A DNA stretch of 64,000 nt from the NCBI GenBank assembly GCA_022712315.1, contig JALAGS010000162.1, forward strand, positions 61,489 through 125,488. The letters run 5' to 3'. Under the pieces are notes generated by a model. The model saw nothing but the letters and a program-made list of their open reading frames with translations, did no database searches and was not told the origin of the DNA. This stretch comes from Sphingobacterium sp. GTDB taxonomy: Bacteria > Bacteroidota > Bacteroidia > Sphingobacteriales > Sphingobacteriaceae. The position numbers and the translations under genes are program-made. Position 1 is the stretch's first letter; each line of letters opens with the position of its first letter. Below, in pieces: positions 27,835-36,397 of this stretch.

Positions 27835-28599
27835 ATGGCCATCAAAAGATCTGGTAAACAAAATACGTCCAGCAAACAACAAAATACCTTCAAAAAAACA
27901 TCCTTCAACCCTTTGAAGTCAATAAAATCCCCTATCCTGCGCATTGTGACACGGGTAGCTCTCTATTTTATTGGTATTTCACTCTTTTGGGTCATTAGCC
28001 TGCGGTTTATTAATCCTCCCATCACTTGGTTGATGATTCAACGTGGGTTTGAGCTAAAAGAACAGGGCAAGGGATTTAAACTGGAAAAAAACTGGCTGGA
28101 TTACGATGAACTTTCGGACAACCTAAAGTTAGCGGCCATTGCAGGAGAAGATGCTCACTTTATGACACACTGGGGATTCGACATGCAGGGGATTCAGAAT
28201 GCCATTAAAAAAAATGCACAAGGGAAGAAATTACGCGGTGGAAGTACAATCAGTCAGCAGGTGGCCAAAAATGTCTTTCTATGGCCCGGCCGCTCCTGGT
28301 TAAGAAAAGGCTTCGAGACCTACTTTACCATTCTTATCGAAACATTCTGGAGCAAGAAACGCATCCTTGAGGTTTATCTCAATGTGATTGAAATGGGACA
28401 GGGAGTTTATGGTGCTGATGCGGCTGCTTCGTATTACTTTAGCAAAACAGGTAGCAATCTTTCCAAAAAACAAGCCGCATTGATCATTGCCATATTACCA
28501 AACCCAAGAGAATGGGATGCGCGTAACCCTTCTGCCTATGTCAATAGACGCGCAAACGCGATAGCAAAATATATGCATCATTACACTATTCCTGAATAA
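27835..28599 (+). CDS. mtgA: Monofunctional peptidoglycan glycosyltransferase
   Basis: GT51 enzyme that polymerises glycan strands from lipid II on the outer face of the inner membrane. The 254 residues start with a basic cytoplasmic tail (1-38), one membrane helix (VALYFIGISLFWVISLRF, 41-58), then the catalytic domain. The catalytic Glu is Glu105 in AGEDAHFMTHWG, followed by GGSTISQQVAKNVFLWPGRS near 139 and LEVYLNVIEMGQGVYG near 178. There is no transpeptidase domain. It is divergent from mutS, with its own -7 box and terminator. Confidence 0.95.
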   Translation: MAIKRSGKQNTSSKQQNTFKKTSFNPLKSIKSPILRIVTRVALYFIGISLFWVISLRFINPPITWLMIQRGFELKEQGKGFKLEKNWLDYDELSDNLKLAAIAGEDAHFMTHWGFDMQGIQNAIKKNAQGKKLRGGSTISQQVAKNVFLWPGRSWLRKGFETYFTILIETFWSKKRILEVYLNVIEMGQGVYGADAAASYYFSKTGSNLSKKQAALIIAILPNPREWDARNPSAYVNRRANAIAKYMHHYTIPE

Positions 28600-28661
28600 G
28601 CGAACCTATCACTATTCGGCGGATCAATCAGAAGATAAAGCAATACAGATCTATAGATCAA

Positions 28662-28695
28662 AAAGAAAGGCCATATGTAACTATGGCCTTTCTTT
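28662..28695. terminator. Bidirectional terminator between mtgA and the downstream unknown gene
   Basis: A 12-bp stem (AAAGGCCATA pairs with TATGGCCTTT) is flanked by an A-run on the left and a T-run on the right. It lies between convergent genes and can end both. Confidence 0.85.
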
Positions 28696-28714
28696 GTATA
28701 ACATGTTGTGCAAC

Positions 28715-29170
28715 TTATCTAAAAAGTCGTTTATGCCAACTTTGATGAAAAGGAACTACCCATGCATTCTCCATTTGATGTTCATGTGTGATGGTGTTAT
28801 CAAATACCAGTGTATTGTCGTTAATGGTACCATCCGCCAGTAACTTCTCAAATCCATCACGGTTAACGACAGCTATTCGCTGGTCCACCTTGTACGCAAA
28901 TTGCATACGGTCAAATAGTTGAATACCATATTTAGATTCGATTCCTTTCAAAAACCGAACCGAACTATCGATAGAGCAGCCAGATGCTGCCGCCACTTCC
29001 TCGTCAACTTTAAGTATGATAAAAAGATTGTCTCGCAATTCTGCCGAAGCTGAAAGCGGCTTTCCATGTACTTTCCACTGTTCAGCAAAAGCTTCCAGTT
29101 CAGTAACAATACCTTCTCCTTCTACTGCCGATACTATACGGTCAGCCTGATAAATCCAGATACGCTTCAT
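28715..29170 (-). CDS. Conserved Bacteroidota protein of unknown function
   Basis: A 151-residue soluble protein with a pattern I recall from many Bacteroidota: RIWIYQADR at the start, EQWKVHGKPL near 32, ASGCSIDSSVRFLKGIE near 60, FDRMQFAYKV near 80, and SWHKRLF at the end. Homologues are often labelled ABC transporter ATPase, but there is no Walker A or B motif here, so that name is misleading. The invariant-looking GCSIDSS suggests a functional site. I chose the ATG at 29170 over a TTG two codons upstream. It is a single gene. Confidence 0.8.
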   Translation of the reverse strand: MKRIWIYQADRIVSAVEGEGIVTELEAFAEQWKVHGKPLSASAELRDNLFIILKVDEEVAAASGCSIDSSVRFLKGIESKYGIQLFDRMQFAYKVDQRIAVVNRDGFEKLLADGTINDNTLVFDNTITHEHQMENAWVVPFHQSWHKRLFR

Positions 29171-29366
29171 ATGCAAATAATTTTTCTACAGGTTCGTCTA
29201 GCCGATACGAATCAACTGATTAAACCTATACTATTTATACCCCCGGCTTTAATGGATATGTGCTCCACCGCTTCCGATTTCATGTCAAATTAAGCAGGCT
29301 TCGTGTTACTGAAACCCATATTACACCGCATTGTACAGCAATTATTTTATGTACTTTGCTTTACAC

Positions 29367-29912
29367 CTAACCAATATAATAAGGAGAGATCATTAAATAA
29401 ACGATCACACCCGTAACGGCCACATAAAGCCACATCGGATAAGTAATTCGGGCAAGCTTTTTATGACGCTCATAAGAGCCCGATATACCTCTAACAAAAG
29501 TAAAAAGTACAAAAGGGATAATAATAATAGAAAGCAAAATATGTGTAATCAGAATAAAGAAATAGATCGGTCTCAAAATTCCTTCCCCACCGTACTTTGT
29601 TTCAATCGAGGTCATGTGATAGGCAACATACATAGCCAAAAAAGCCAGAGAACAAGCAATGCACAATTTTATTAAACGTTCGTGCAATGATTTATTACCC
29701 TTTTTTATTGCCGCCACTGCCCAGAATAGCAATACAGCTGTAATCCCATTTATAGCCGCGTAGATAGGAGGCAAAAATGTTAGCGGTTTTACATCATAAC
29801 CCAGCTTTTGTAAATTCACCGTAAAAAGGATAGCAACTACTATCGGTATCACAATAGATAGCAACCAAATCCATTTACTGTACTTCTTTTCCTTGTTAAG
29901 ACTCTCTTCCAT
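29367..29912 (-). CDS. DUF420 membrane protein, CtaM/YozB-like
   Basis: Inner-membrane protein of 181 residues with five helices, matching DUF420. The family includes Bacillus YozB and Staphylococcus CtaM, which are needed for heme-copper oxidase assembly or maturation. Conserved His residues are visible in YVAYHMTSIE and in ITHILLSIIIIPFV. It is the last gene of the cta group, 7 bases after the SCO-like gene, which supports an oxidase role. No terminator hairpin was seen after it. Confidence 0.88.
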   Translation of the reverse strand: MEESLNKEKKYSKWIWLLSIVIPIVVAILFTVNLQKLGYDVKPLTFLPPIYAAINGITAVLLFWAVAAIKKGNKSLHERLIKLCIACSLAFLAMYVAYHMTSIETKYGGEGILRPIYFFILITHILLSIIIIPFVLFTFVRGISGSYERHKKLARITYPMWLYVAVTGVIVYLMISPYYIG

Positions 29913-29919
29913 GATATAA

Positions 29920-30648
29920 TTATCTCTTTTGTTCTATTGTAGCTGGGTGGTTTCGGATCTCCTCGACCAATAATAATTTAATTTCATCCTCAAGGCGATC
30001 AACATCCGTTTTGACATTGATGTCATACATACCTCTTATCCGTCCTTTTGTATCGAGTAAAAGATAATTAGACCCAATAATAAATGGCTTGCCGTTGTCA
30101 TTATTAACCATGGCATCCTGCAACAGACTTTCCTTGGCAAATTTAAAGATATCAACAGAAGGATCTGTCACAAAAAACCAAGATTTGGTCCAAGGTTTGT
30201 AAACTTTCGCATATTTAGCCAACACTGCTGGCGTATCATATGCCGTATCCACTGTAATTGAATACAGCCTGACTTTCTTATTCTGTATAAACCGATTAGC
30301 AATCTGATCCAATCGTTTGATCATCGTCCTCGATAATGATGCGTCCCTAGAGTACATCAGATGGACTACGGAAAGTGTCGTATCATTGTCCAATAAATGG
30401 ACCTCCTTGCCGTCGTAATTAACAAAGTCGACAGCGGGCACGGTATGGTATATCGTGTCAGGAATATCTCTGCCCCATTTTCGATGGGTAGTTCCCGGCA
30501 CCTCCTTTTTTCCAAAAATAGGTAAGGAGGCGTAGCTATTAGAGCCACTTTTATTTAGTATAAAATATAAAAATCCTGGCAATAAAAGAATTACTGCCAG
30601 GATCAATATAGTTTTAATACCTTTCTTTTGTCCAGTATTATTATCCAT
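29920..30648 (-). CDS. SCO-like thioredoxin-fold protein lacking copper ligands
   Basis: Position, single N-terminal helix (KTILILAVILLLPGFLYFIL) and thioredoxin-like fold mark it as a SCO1/SenC relative, normally the copper chaperone for CuA of subunit II. The 242 residues contain no Cys at all. The place of the CxxxC site reads VVHLMYSRDASLSRTMIKRL, and the usual ligand His is replaced in GSNYLLLDTKG. So it cannot bind copper as SCO does. It may have a structural or assembly role, or a second SCO elsewhere may act. It is cotranscribed with subunit IV (9 bases apart). Confidence 0.8.
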   Translation of the reverse strand: MDNNTGQKKGIKTILILAVILLLPGFLYFILNKSGSNSYASLPIFGKKEVPGTTHRKWGRDIPDTIYHTVPAVDFVNYDGKEVHLLDNDTTLSVVHLMYSRDASLSRTMIKRLDQIANRFIQNKKVRLYSITVDTAYDTPAVLAKYAKVYKPWTKSWFFVTDPSVDIFKFAKESLLQDAMVNNDNGKPFIIGSNYLLLDTKGRIRGMYDINVKTDVDRLEDEIKLLLVEEIRNHPATIEQKR

Positions 30649-30657
30649 TCACCTTAT

Positions 30658-31035
30658 CTATTTATTTGGAAATATTTGATGTTCCTGGAATGCCGAAGCT
30701 AAATGGCCTCCTTCAACAAGCATCAAAACAATAAAATAAATAATAAAAATAAAGACGATTCCTACAGTAACAATGAAGCTCGATTTCTCGAATTTCAAGT
30801 GCATAAAGAATGCAATGATATAATAAGCTTTAACTAAAGTAAGTACGATATAAATCGAATTAACCAATACACCTTTAGCCAAAATTTGCCAATGATGGAC
30901 AAAACCCAATGCAATTAAGAACTCAAGGCAAGTAAGGGCTAAAAGTACCCCAAATACTCTCCAGATGGCCTTTTTATCCAACCCACCTTCGTGAGCATGC
31001 TCTCCATGAGCGATATTATCTTGATATTGTGACAT
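30658..31035 (-). CDS. Cytochrome c oxidase subunit IV family protein
   Basis: A small subunit of the heme-copper oxidase, 125 residues with three membrane helices (from KAIWRVFGVLLALTCLEFLI). A His-rich start (HGEHAHEGG) precedes the first helix. The segment AYYIIAFFMHLKFEKSSF is typical of prokaryotic COX4 (CaaD/CyoD type). It has no redox centre and is thought to stabilise the enzyme. It lies 24 bases after a subunit III gene. Confidence 0.9.
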   Translation of the reverse strand: MSQYQDNIAHGEHAHEGGLDKKAIWRVFGVLLALTCLEFLIALGFVHHWQILAKGVLVNSIYIVLTLVKAYYIIAFFMHLKFEKSSFIVTVGIVFIFIIYFIVLMLVEGGHLASAFQEHQIFPNK

Positions 31036-31059
31036 AGCTTTTGTAATTAAATTGTTTTA

Positions 31060-31806
31060 CTAAACAAGGTAGAAAAGTGTAAACACGAATACCCACACTA
31101 AATCCACAAAGTGCCAATATAGACCTACTTTTTCAATCATTAAATATGATCCTCTTTTTTCAAAAGTATTATTTAGGGTCATGCACAAAATAATGATGTT
31201 CAAAATAATACCAACAGTTACGTGGAAACCGTGGAAACCAGTAATTGTAAAGAATAGGTTCGCAAATTGAAGTGCTGATGTATACGACACATCTCCAGTA
31301 AAGAAATGCCCCAATTTTTCAACAACATTTGCACCTTCCATATGTGTAGCAATATCAGTAGCAGGATTACGTCCAAACCAAAAGCCTTCGTGGTGCAAAT
31401 GCGTCCACTCCAATGCCTGACAGCCAACGAACATCAAACCGCCCAAAATGGTCCACAACATCCATTTAACAACCTCATGCTTCGAATTACGATGTCCAGC
31501 TTCTACCGCCAATACCATGGTTACCGAAGACATAATCAAAATAAATGTCATCAAACCGACAAATACCAAAGGTTGTCCACCGTCAGTAATTCCTGGAATA
31601 GATTGAAAAACCTTATCAGGATCCGGCCATACAGCATGTGAAAATCGTTGCGCGCCGTAATAAACCAAAAATGCAGAAAATGTGAAGGCATCCCCTACCA
31701 AGAAAAACCACATCATGATTTTTCCATACTCTAAGTTCCAAGGTGATTTTCCACCATTCCATGGACCAGTTTTTACCTTATCCAATTGCGATACTGTTGT
31801 ACTCAT
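31060..31806 (-). CDS. Heme-copper oxidase subunit III (first of two in position)
   Basis: Integral subunit III, 248 residues, with about six to seven helices. The C-terminal signature YWHFVDLVWVFVFTLFYLV and GFHGFHVTVGIILN near 200 define the family. A long loop (about 128-170) with HHEGFWFGRNPATD separates the halves. Subunit III keeps proton uptake going and has no metal centre. It is 9 bases after a second, shorter subunit III gene; the two are presumably paired in one oxidase or give alternatives. Confidence 0.92.
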   Translation of the reverse strand: MSTTVSQLDKVKTGPWNGGKSPWNLEYGKIMMWFFLVGDAFTFSAFLVYYGAQRFSHAVWPDPDKVFQSIPGITDGGQPLVFVGLMTFILIMSSVTMVLAVEAGHRNSKHEVVKWMLWTILGGLMFVGCQALEWTHLHHEGFWFGRNPATDIATHMEGANVVEKLGHFFTGDVSYTSALQFANLFFTITGFHGFHVTVGIILNIIILCMTLNNTFEKRGSYLMIEKVGLYWHFVDLVWVFVFTLFYLV

Positions 31807-31815
31807 TGTTTACTA

Positions 31816-32397
31816 TTATTGATTCAAAAGTAAGAAAACATATATATAAATCCATAAAAGATCGAGAAAATGCCAAAAAATACTGGCAAGATCCATGCGG
31901 AAAAGATTGCCGTCTTTAGGAAGTTTATTAATTCCTATAATCGCGCCAATCAAAACGATCAAACCCGCAATAATATGCGCCAAGTGCATCCAGATAAAAA
32001 CGTATATAAAAGATTGCGATGCGTTGTTATTCACAAAATAAACACCCCTATCGATCAATACATTCCAAGCATGAACTTGCAAGGCAAAAAATACGACTCC
32101 CAAAATAAAAGTTGCTATCAAAAACAATCTCTGTTTGGAAGATTCTCTATTTTTAGCCGCTCGATGTGCTAAAAACATCGTCAGACTACTTACCACAATC
32201 ACCATTGTACTATACAAAAGTGCATTCGGCAATAAAGTCTTAATTCCTTTGTCCACACCGCTCGCCGTATATACAATGAAACCACTGGATAACGCAGCAA
32301 ACATCATAAACATACCCAACATACCCAACCATAGGTTGAACTTCTGGGCTTTTCTCTGTACTAACTTCTCGTCAGTCTGTACTTGTATATCTAACAT
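31816..32397 (-). CDS. Heme-copper oxidase subunit III (second copy, short)
   Basis: A 193-residue subunit III with five helices, ending in the signature FWHFLDLLWIYIYVFLLLN. It begins with a cytoplasmic tail (QTDEKLVQRKAQKFNLWLGM). It is shorter than the neighbouring subunit III and lacks its long loop. Its ATG overlaps the ctaB stop by one base (TAATG), so translation is coupled. Tandem subunit III genes are common in Bacteroidota cta clusters. Confidence 0.92.
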   Translation of the reverse strand: MLDIQVQTDEKLVQRKAQKFNLWLGMLGMFMMFAALSSGFIVYTASGVDKGIKTLLPNALLYSTMVIVVSSLTMFLAHRAAKNRESSKQRLFLIATFILGVVFFALQVHAWNVLIDRGVYFVNNNASQSFIYVFIWMHLAHIIAGLIVLIGAIIGINKLPKDGNLFRMDLASIFWHFLDLLWIYIYVFLLLNQ

Positions 32398-33302
32398 TAT
32401 TTCAACGGAATAAAGTTAAGCAATAATACGAGTTGTGTCACAGGCAAATAGATAAATGAGGTAAACATCACTTTCTTCGCTGAAGGAATATCACAATTCT
32501 TAAACAGCAAATAACCATAATAACCAAACATCAACCCACCCACTACGGATACAATCGTAAACCAAATTCCACCAAAGCCAAAATGATACGGTATAAAGCC
32601 TGCAGGTATCATAAACAAGCCTGAAATGAATACCATAAAAGCTGATATCTTATCACGTTTTGTCGTCGGTAATAAGCGAAAACCGGCCCGTTTATAATCA
32701 TCATCCACCACCCAGGCAATGGCCCAGAAATGCGGAAACTGCCATAAAAACTGAATAGCAAACAACACAAAGGGAATGATGATGATTGCCGCTTCGTTAT
32801 GTCCACTATAGTAGGCCAAATCATCTTGCGAAAAAGCTGCATAATACCCGATTAAAGGGGGGAATGCACCTGGAAACGCTCCGACAAACACTGCTATTGG
32901 CGACTTTCTTTTTAACGGGGTATAGATAAATGCATAAAGAAGGATACAGAAAACGGATAACAGACCAGCCACAAAATTCAATCGAACCAGTACCAAAGTT
33001 CCTAAGATGCCCATGAAGACACTCAATACCAAAGCCTGTCCAGTTGTCATTCGGCCAGACGGTAAAGGTCTGTCCTCTGTACGTTTCATCAGTTTATCTA
33101 AATCCTTTTCAATGATCTCATTAAATCCGTTCGCAGAACCTGTAACTAGGAAACCGCCAACGGTCAATAAGAACCAATTGAACCAGAATATATCACCCTG
33201 TTGTTTTGATCCTATCAGAAAAGCAATTGACGCAGAAAATACCACAGTCAACGTAAGTCTCAACTTAACAAGCTTTTTGAAATCTGAAATAAATTCTTTC
33301 AT
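32397..33302 (-). CDS. ctaB: Protoheme IX farnesyltransferase
   Basis: UbiA-type prenyltransferase that turns heme B into heme O for the oxidase. About nine helices. The two acidic motifs are present: NGFNEIIEKDLDKLMKRTED near 74 and WVVDDDYKRAGFRLLP near 200. I place the start at the ATG at 33302 (MKEFISDFKKL, 301 residues), as the family begins there and AGGAGG stands 12 bases upstream; a longer frame from 33341 adds 13 unlikely residues. It feeds CtaA, encoded just upstream. Confidence 0.94.
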   Translation of the reverse strand: MKEFISDFKKLVKLRLTLTVVFSASIAFLIGSKQQGDIFWFNWFLLTVGGFLVTGSANGFNEIIEKDLDKLMKRTEDRPLPSGRMTTGQALVLSVFMGILGTLVLVRLNFVAGLLSVFCILLYAFIYTPLKRKSPIAVFVGAFPGAFPPLIGYYAAFSQDDLAYYSGHNEAAIIIIPFVLFAIQFLWQFPHFWAIAWVVDDDYKRAGFRLLPTTKRDKISAFMVFISGLFMIPAGFIPYHFGFGGIWFTIVSVVGGLMFGYYGYLLFKNCDIPSAKKVMFTSFIYLPVTQLVLLLNFIPLK

Positions 33303-33314
33303 AACTAAAAGAGA

Positions 33315-33320
33315 CCTCCT
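33315..33320 (-). promoter_or_regulatory. Strong Shine-Dalgarno site of ctaB
   Basis: On the minus strand AGGAGG (33320-33315) lies 12 bases before the ATG at 33302. It decides the start codon. Full sites like this are uncommon among the genes in this window. Confidence 0.6.
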
Positions 33321-33375
33321 ACTATCAGTGTAATTAAACACGTACTTTTAAACATAAACATCCCGAATTCCAAGA

Positions 33376-34419
33376 TTAATGCCTTTGCTTGTTTAACAAT
33401 AACAACAGGTAGAATTGCGCGCCAAATAATAAGGTAGCAACCACCAAATGTGTTGTCTGTGCAAATGCAGGTATTGCAAATCGAGCTAAGATAATTCCTG
33501 ATAGCATTTGGATACCCACTAGCGTCAATGCGATTAAAGCAAATTTATATTGCTTAGAACCCGTATTAAAACTAGTGCGGACCAAAAAGAATAATACAAT
33601 AACTAAAATCAAAGAACAGTATGCCAACCAGCGATGTAACTCAAACTGTTGGCCAATAGTTGTTATAAAATCAGTCCGGGCAACCGTAGAACCAGTTAAT
33701 AAATCAACCTCTTCCCGAACTCCCGTTCCGACAATTACTTGCGTCAGCATCAGCAAAATGGAAGCGATGGCAAGTCCTTTTAATATACCCAAAGAACGAT
33801 TGACCAATAGGGTCTTGTTTCGCAAAGTAACCGCTTTGAAATAAGTATAAATACTAATACAAACAATTACGATGGCTAAGAGCATATGTACTGTAATAAT
33901 CCAAGGCATCAAATTGGTCGATACGACAATCGAGCCAAGCCAAGCCTGAAGTACTACAACAAAAAGATTAATCACTGACCATACAACGATCGAACTTTTT
34001 GATTTTAAATAAGTGAAAGAATAAATAGCCGTAAATAACAAACAGAATCCCGAAACAACACCTACTAAGCGATTGATATATTCCGTCCAGGTTTTTGCAA
34101 CATTAAACTCTTCATGCTGTAAAATACTCTTGTCGGTACGGAGCTTGTAAGCCATTTCTTTATCGCCGAAAAATTCGACAATCCGTGCGAAGCGTTCGTT
34201 CTTTTTTGCTCTTCCTTCAATATAATGCTGTTCATATCCCTGAGGTAATTGAGAAATATCCGTTGGAGGAATAATACGGTTAAAACATCTTGGCCAATCT
34301 GGGCATCCCATTCCTGACCCTGTACTCCGAACCACTCCCCCAGCAATAATGACCAAAAACAATACGATGATCGTGATAAAATTGGTCTTTATAAATCGCT
34401 TCTCAGCTGCTGGAAACAT
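33376..34419 (-). CDS. ctaA: Heme A synthase
   Basis: COX15/CtaA family membrane enzyme that oxidises the C8 methyl group of heme O to make heme A. The 347 residues form eight helices. Family marks are GGVVRSTGSGMGCPDWPRC at 27-45 with the Cys pair in the first loop, EYINRLVGVVSG near 113, and heme-ligand His residues in VHMLLAIVIV, ELHRWLAYCS and TTHLVVATLL. A long loop at 48-110 separates the first helix from the second. It is followed by ctaB and preceded by a hairpin after ctaD. Confidence 0.94.
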   Translation of the reverse strand: MFPAAEKRFIKTNFITIIVLFLVIIAGGVVRSTGSGMGCPDWPRCFNRIIPPTDISQLPQGYEQHYIEGRAKKNERFARIVEFFGDKEMAYKLRTDKSILQHEEFNVAKTWTEYINRLVGVVSGFCLLFTAIYSFTYLKSKSSIVVWSVINLFVVVLQAWLGSIVVSTNLMPWIITVHMLLAIVIVCISIYTYFKAVTLRNKTLLVNRSLGILKGLAIASILLMLTQVIVGTGVREEVDLLTGSTVARTDFITTIGQQFELHRWLAYCSLILVIVLFFLVRTSFNTGSKQYKFALIALTLVGIQMLSGIILARFAIPAFAQTTHLVVATLLFGAQFYLLLLLNKQRH

Positions 34420-34451
34420 AATACTACCCCTACCTCTTAAAATATAAACTT

Positions 34452-34490
34452 GTATAAAATAGAGCAGGAATCCCCTACTCTATTTTATAC
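34452..34490 (-). terminator. Hairpin between ctaD and ctaA
   Basis: A 13-bp perfect stem (34452-34464 with 34478-34490, GTATAAAATAGAG and complement). The stem is A/T-rich and there is no long U-tract after it. It could partly end act-ctaCD transcripts or stabilise their 3' end. Confidence 0.55.
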
Positions 34491-34497
34491 TATTTTA

Positions 34498-36369
34498 TTA
34501 GTCTTTTCTACCATTTTGCGCATTCCATTCTGCTTGGATACGCTCAGCTTCCTCATCTCCTTCGAAATCATGAGGCAAATTAGAGCTCATCGTTTCAGAG
34601 AAAGGAACATTTTGAGGAATGAAATCCTCACCATGGCCTGGCTTACTGTAATCGTAAGGCCAACGGTGTACAGTTGGAATCTCTCCTGGCCAGTTACCGT
34701 GGATATGTTCTACCGGAGTAGTCCATTCCAATGTATTTGATTGCCAAGGGTTTTGTGGTGCTTTTTTACCGAAGAAGATCGATGTAAAGAAGTTCCACAA
34801 GAAAGCTACCTGACCTAAAGCAGCAATAATTGCAGCCCAAGTGACCAATTGGTTTACAGAAACCCATTTTGCCATGAAAGCAAACTCTGTAAACGCATAG
34901 TAACGACGTGGCACACCATCAATACCCATAAAGTGCATTGGGAAAAATACCATGTAAGCACCTACGAAAGTCAACCAAAAGTGTAAATAACCCAGTTTGG
35001 TGTTCATCATACGACCGAACATCTTAGGATACCAGTGGTAAACACCACAAAGCATACCGAAGATTGAAGCTGACCCCATAACCAAGTGGAAGTGGGCAAC
35101 AACAAAATAGGTATCGTGTAAGTTGATATCTAAAGCCGCGTTACCTAAGAACAATCCTGTCAAACCACCAGAGATAAAGAATGATACCAAACCGATAGCA
35201 AACATCATCGCTGGAGTGAAACGGATATTACCTTTCCACAACGTTGCAAGATAGTTAAACGCTTTTACAGCAGAAGGAACCGCGATAATCAATGTTGTGA
35301 TCATAAATACACCACCTAAGAACGGATTCATACCCGTTACAAACATGTGGTGACCCCATACTATAAACGACAATACCGTGATACCAATCAACGAATAAAC
35401 CATCGCGTGGTAACCGAAGATTGGCTTACGTGAGTTGGTCGCGATAACTTCAGAAGTTAAACCTAAAGCAGGCATAACAACGATATATACCTCAGGGTGA
35501 CCTAAGAACCAGAACAAGTGTTGGAACAAGATTGGTGAACCACCTTCGTTCGGTAAAATTTGTCCTTGAACGACAAGATCCGACAAATAGAATGACGTAC
35601 CAGCAGCGCGGTCAAAAATCAACAGAACCACCGCCGAAACCAATACTGGGAATGACAACATACCCACGATAGCAGTTAAGAAGAACGCCCAGATTGTCAA
35701 AGGCATTTTCCATAAGTCCATTCCTTTTGTACGCATGTTCAAAATTGTACTTACATAGTTAATACCACCGATCAACTGTGAAGCTACAAAGAGAACCATA
35801 CTCACCAACCACAAAGTCATACCTGTTGCAGATCCTGCGATTGCAGTAGGGACAGCCGATAGTGGCGGATAGATTGTCCAACCAGCAGAAGCAGGTCCAC
35901 TTTCTACGAAGAACGATGCAACCATAATTACCGATGCTACAAAGAACAACCAGTAAGATAACATGTTCATAAAAGGAGATGCCATATCGCGTGCTCCGAT
36001 TTGATATGGAATCAATAAGTTACTAAAAGTACCTGATAGACCAGCTGTTAACACGAAGAATACCATGACGGTACCGTGAATGGTCACCAAGGAAAGAAAA
36101 AACTCCGGTTTTATACGACCACCTTCAGCCCATTTACCCAAGAATACTTCTAATATAGGGAACTCTTTATCCGGCCATGCTAATTGGATACGGAATAATA
36201 CTGATAAAAGCATCGCAAAAACTGCCATGATGATACCAGTGATCAAGAATTGCTTAGCAATCATCTTGTGGTCACCAGAAAAGATATACTTTCTGATGAA
36301 TGACTCCTCGTGATGATGTCCGTGCGAATCGTGATGTTCAGCGCTATGCGATATTACTGTACTTGACAT
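34498..36369 (-). CDS. ctaD: Cytochrome c oxidase subunit I
   Basis: Catalytic subunit of the terminal oxidase with low-spin heme a and the a3-CuB site; it reduces O2 and pumps protons. The 623 residues have about twelve helices. Key segments are HLFWFLGHPEVYIVVMPALG (CuB His, and the Glu typical of A1-type enzymes), VWGHHMFVTG (two CuB His) and DTYFVVAHFHLVMG (heme ligands). The ATG at 36369 is preferred over a TTG six codons upstream. The N-terminus is His-rich (AEHHDSHGHHHEE). It lies 28 bases after ctaC. Confidence 0.96.
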   Translation of the reverse strand: MSSTVISHSAEHHDSHGHHHEESFIRKYIFSGDHKMIAKQFLITGIIMAVFAMLLSVLFRIQLAWPDKEFPILEVFLGKWAEGGRIKPEFFLSLVTIHGTVMVFFVLTAGLSGTFSNLLIPYQIGARDMASPFMNMLSYWLFFVASVIMVASFFVESGPASAGWTIYPPLSAVPTAIAGSATGMTLWLVSMVLFVASQLIGGINYVSTILNMRTKGMDLWKMPLTIWAFFLTAIVGMLSFPVLVSAVVLLIFDRAAGTSFYLSDLVVQGQILPNEGGSPILFQHLFWFLGHPEVYIVVMPALGLTSEVIATNSRKPIFGYHAMVYSLIGITVLSFIVWGHHMFVTGMNPFLGGVFMITTLIIAVPSAVKAFNYLATLWKGNIRFTPAMMFAIGLVSFFISGGLTGLFLGNAALDINLHDTYFVVAHFHLVMGSASIFGMLCGVYHWYPKMFGRMMNTKLGYLHFWLTFVGAYMVFFPMHFMGIDGVPRRYYAFTEFAFMAKWVSVNQLVTWAAIIAALGQVAFLWNFFTSIFFGKKAPQNPWQSNTLEWTTPVEHIHGNWPGEIPTVHRWPYDYSKPGHGEDFIPQNVPFSETMSSNLPHDFEGDEEAERIQAEWNAQNGRKD

Positions 36370-36397
36370 ATTCGATTTTATATTCAAAAATTCTTAA

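Noticed and set aside
28715..29170. Naming this gene as an ABC transporter ATPase, as homologues often are
   Set aside because: No Walker A, Walker B or signature motif is present.
32397..33341. Longer ctaB start at 33341
   Set aside because: It adds 13 residues not seen in the family, while AGGAGG precedes the ATG at 33302.
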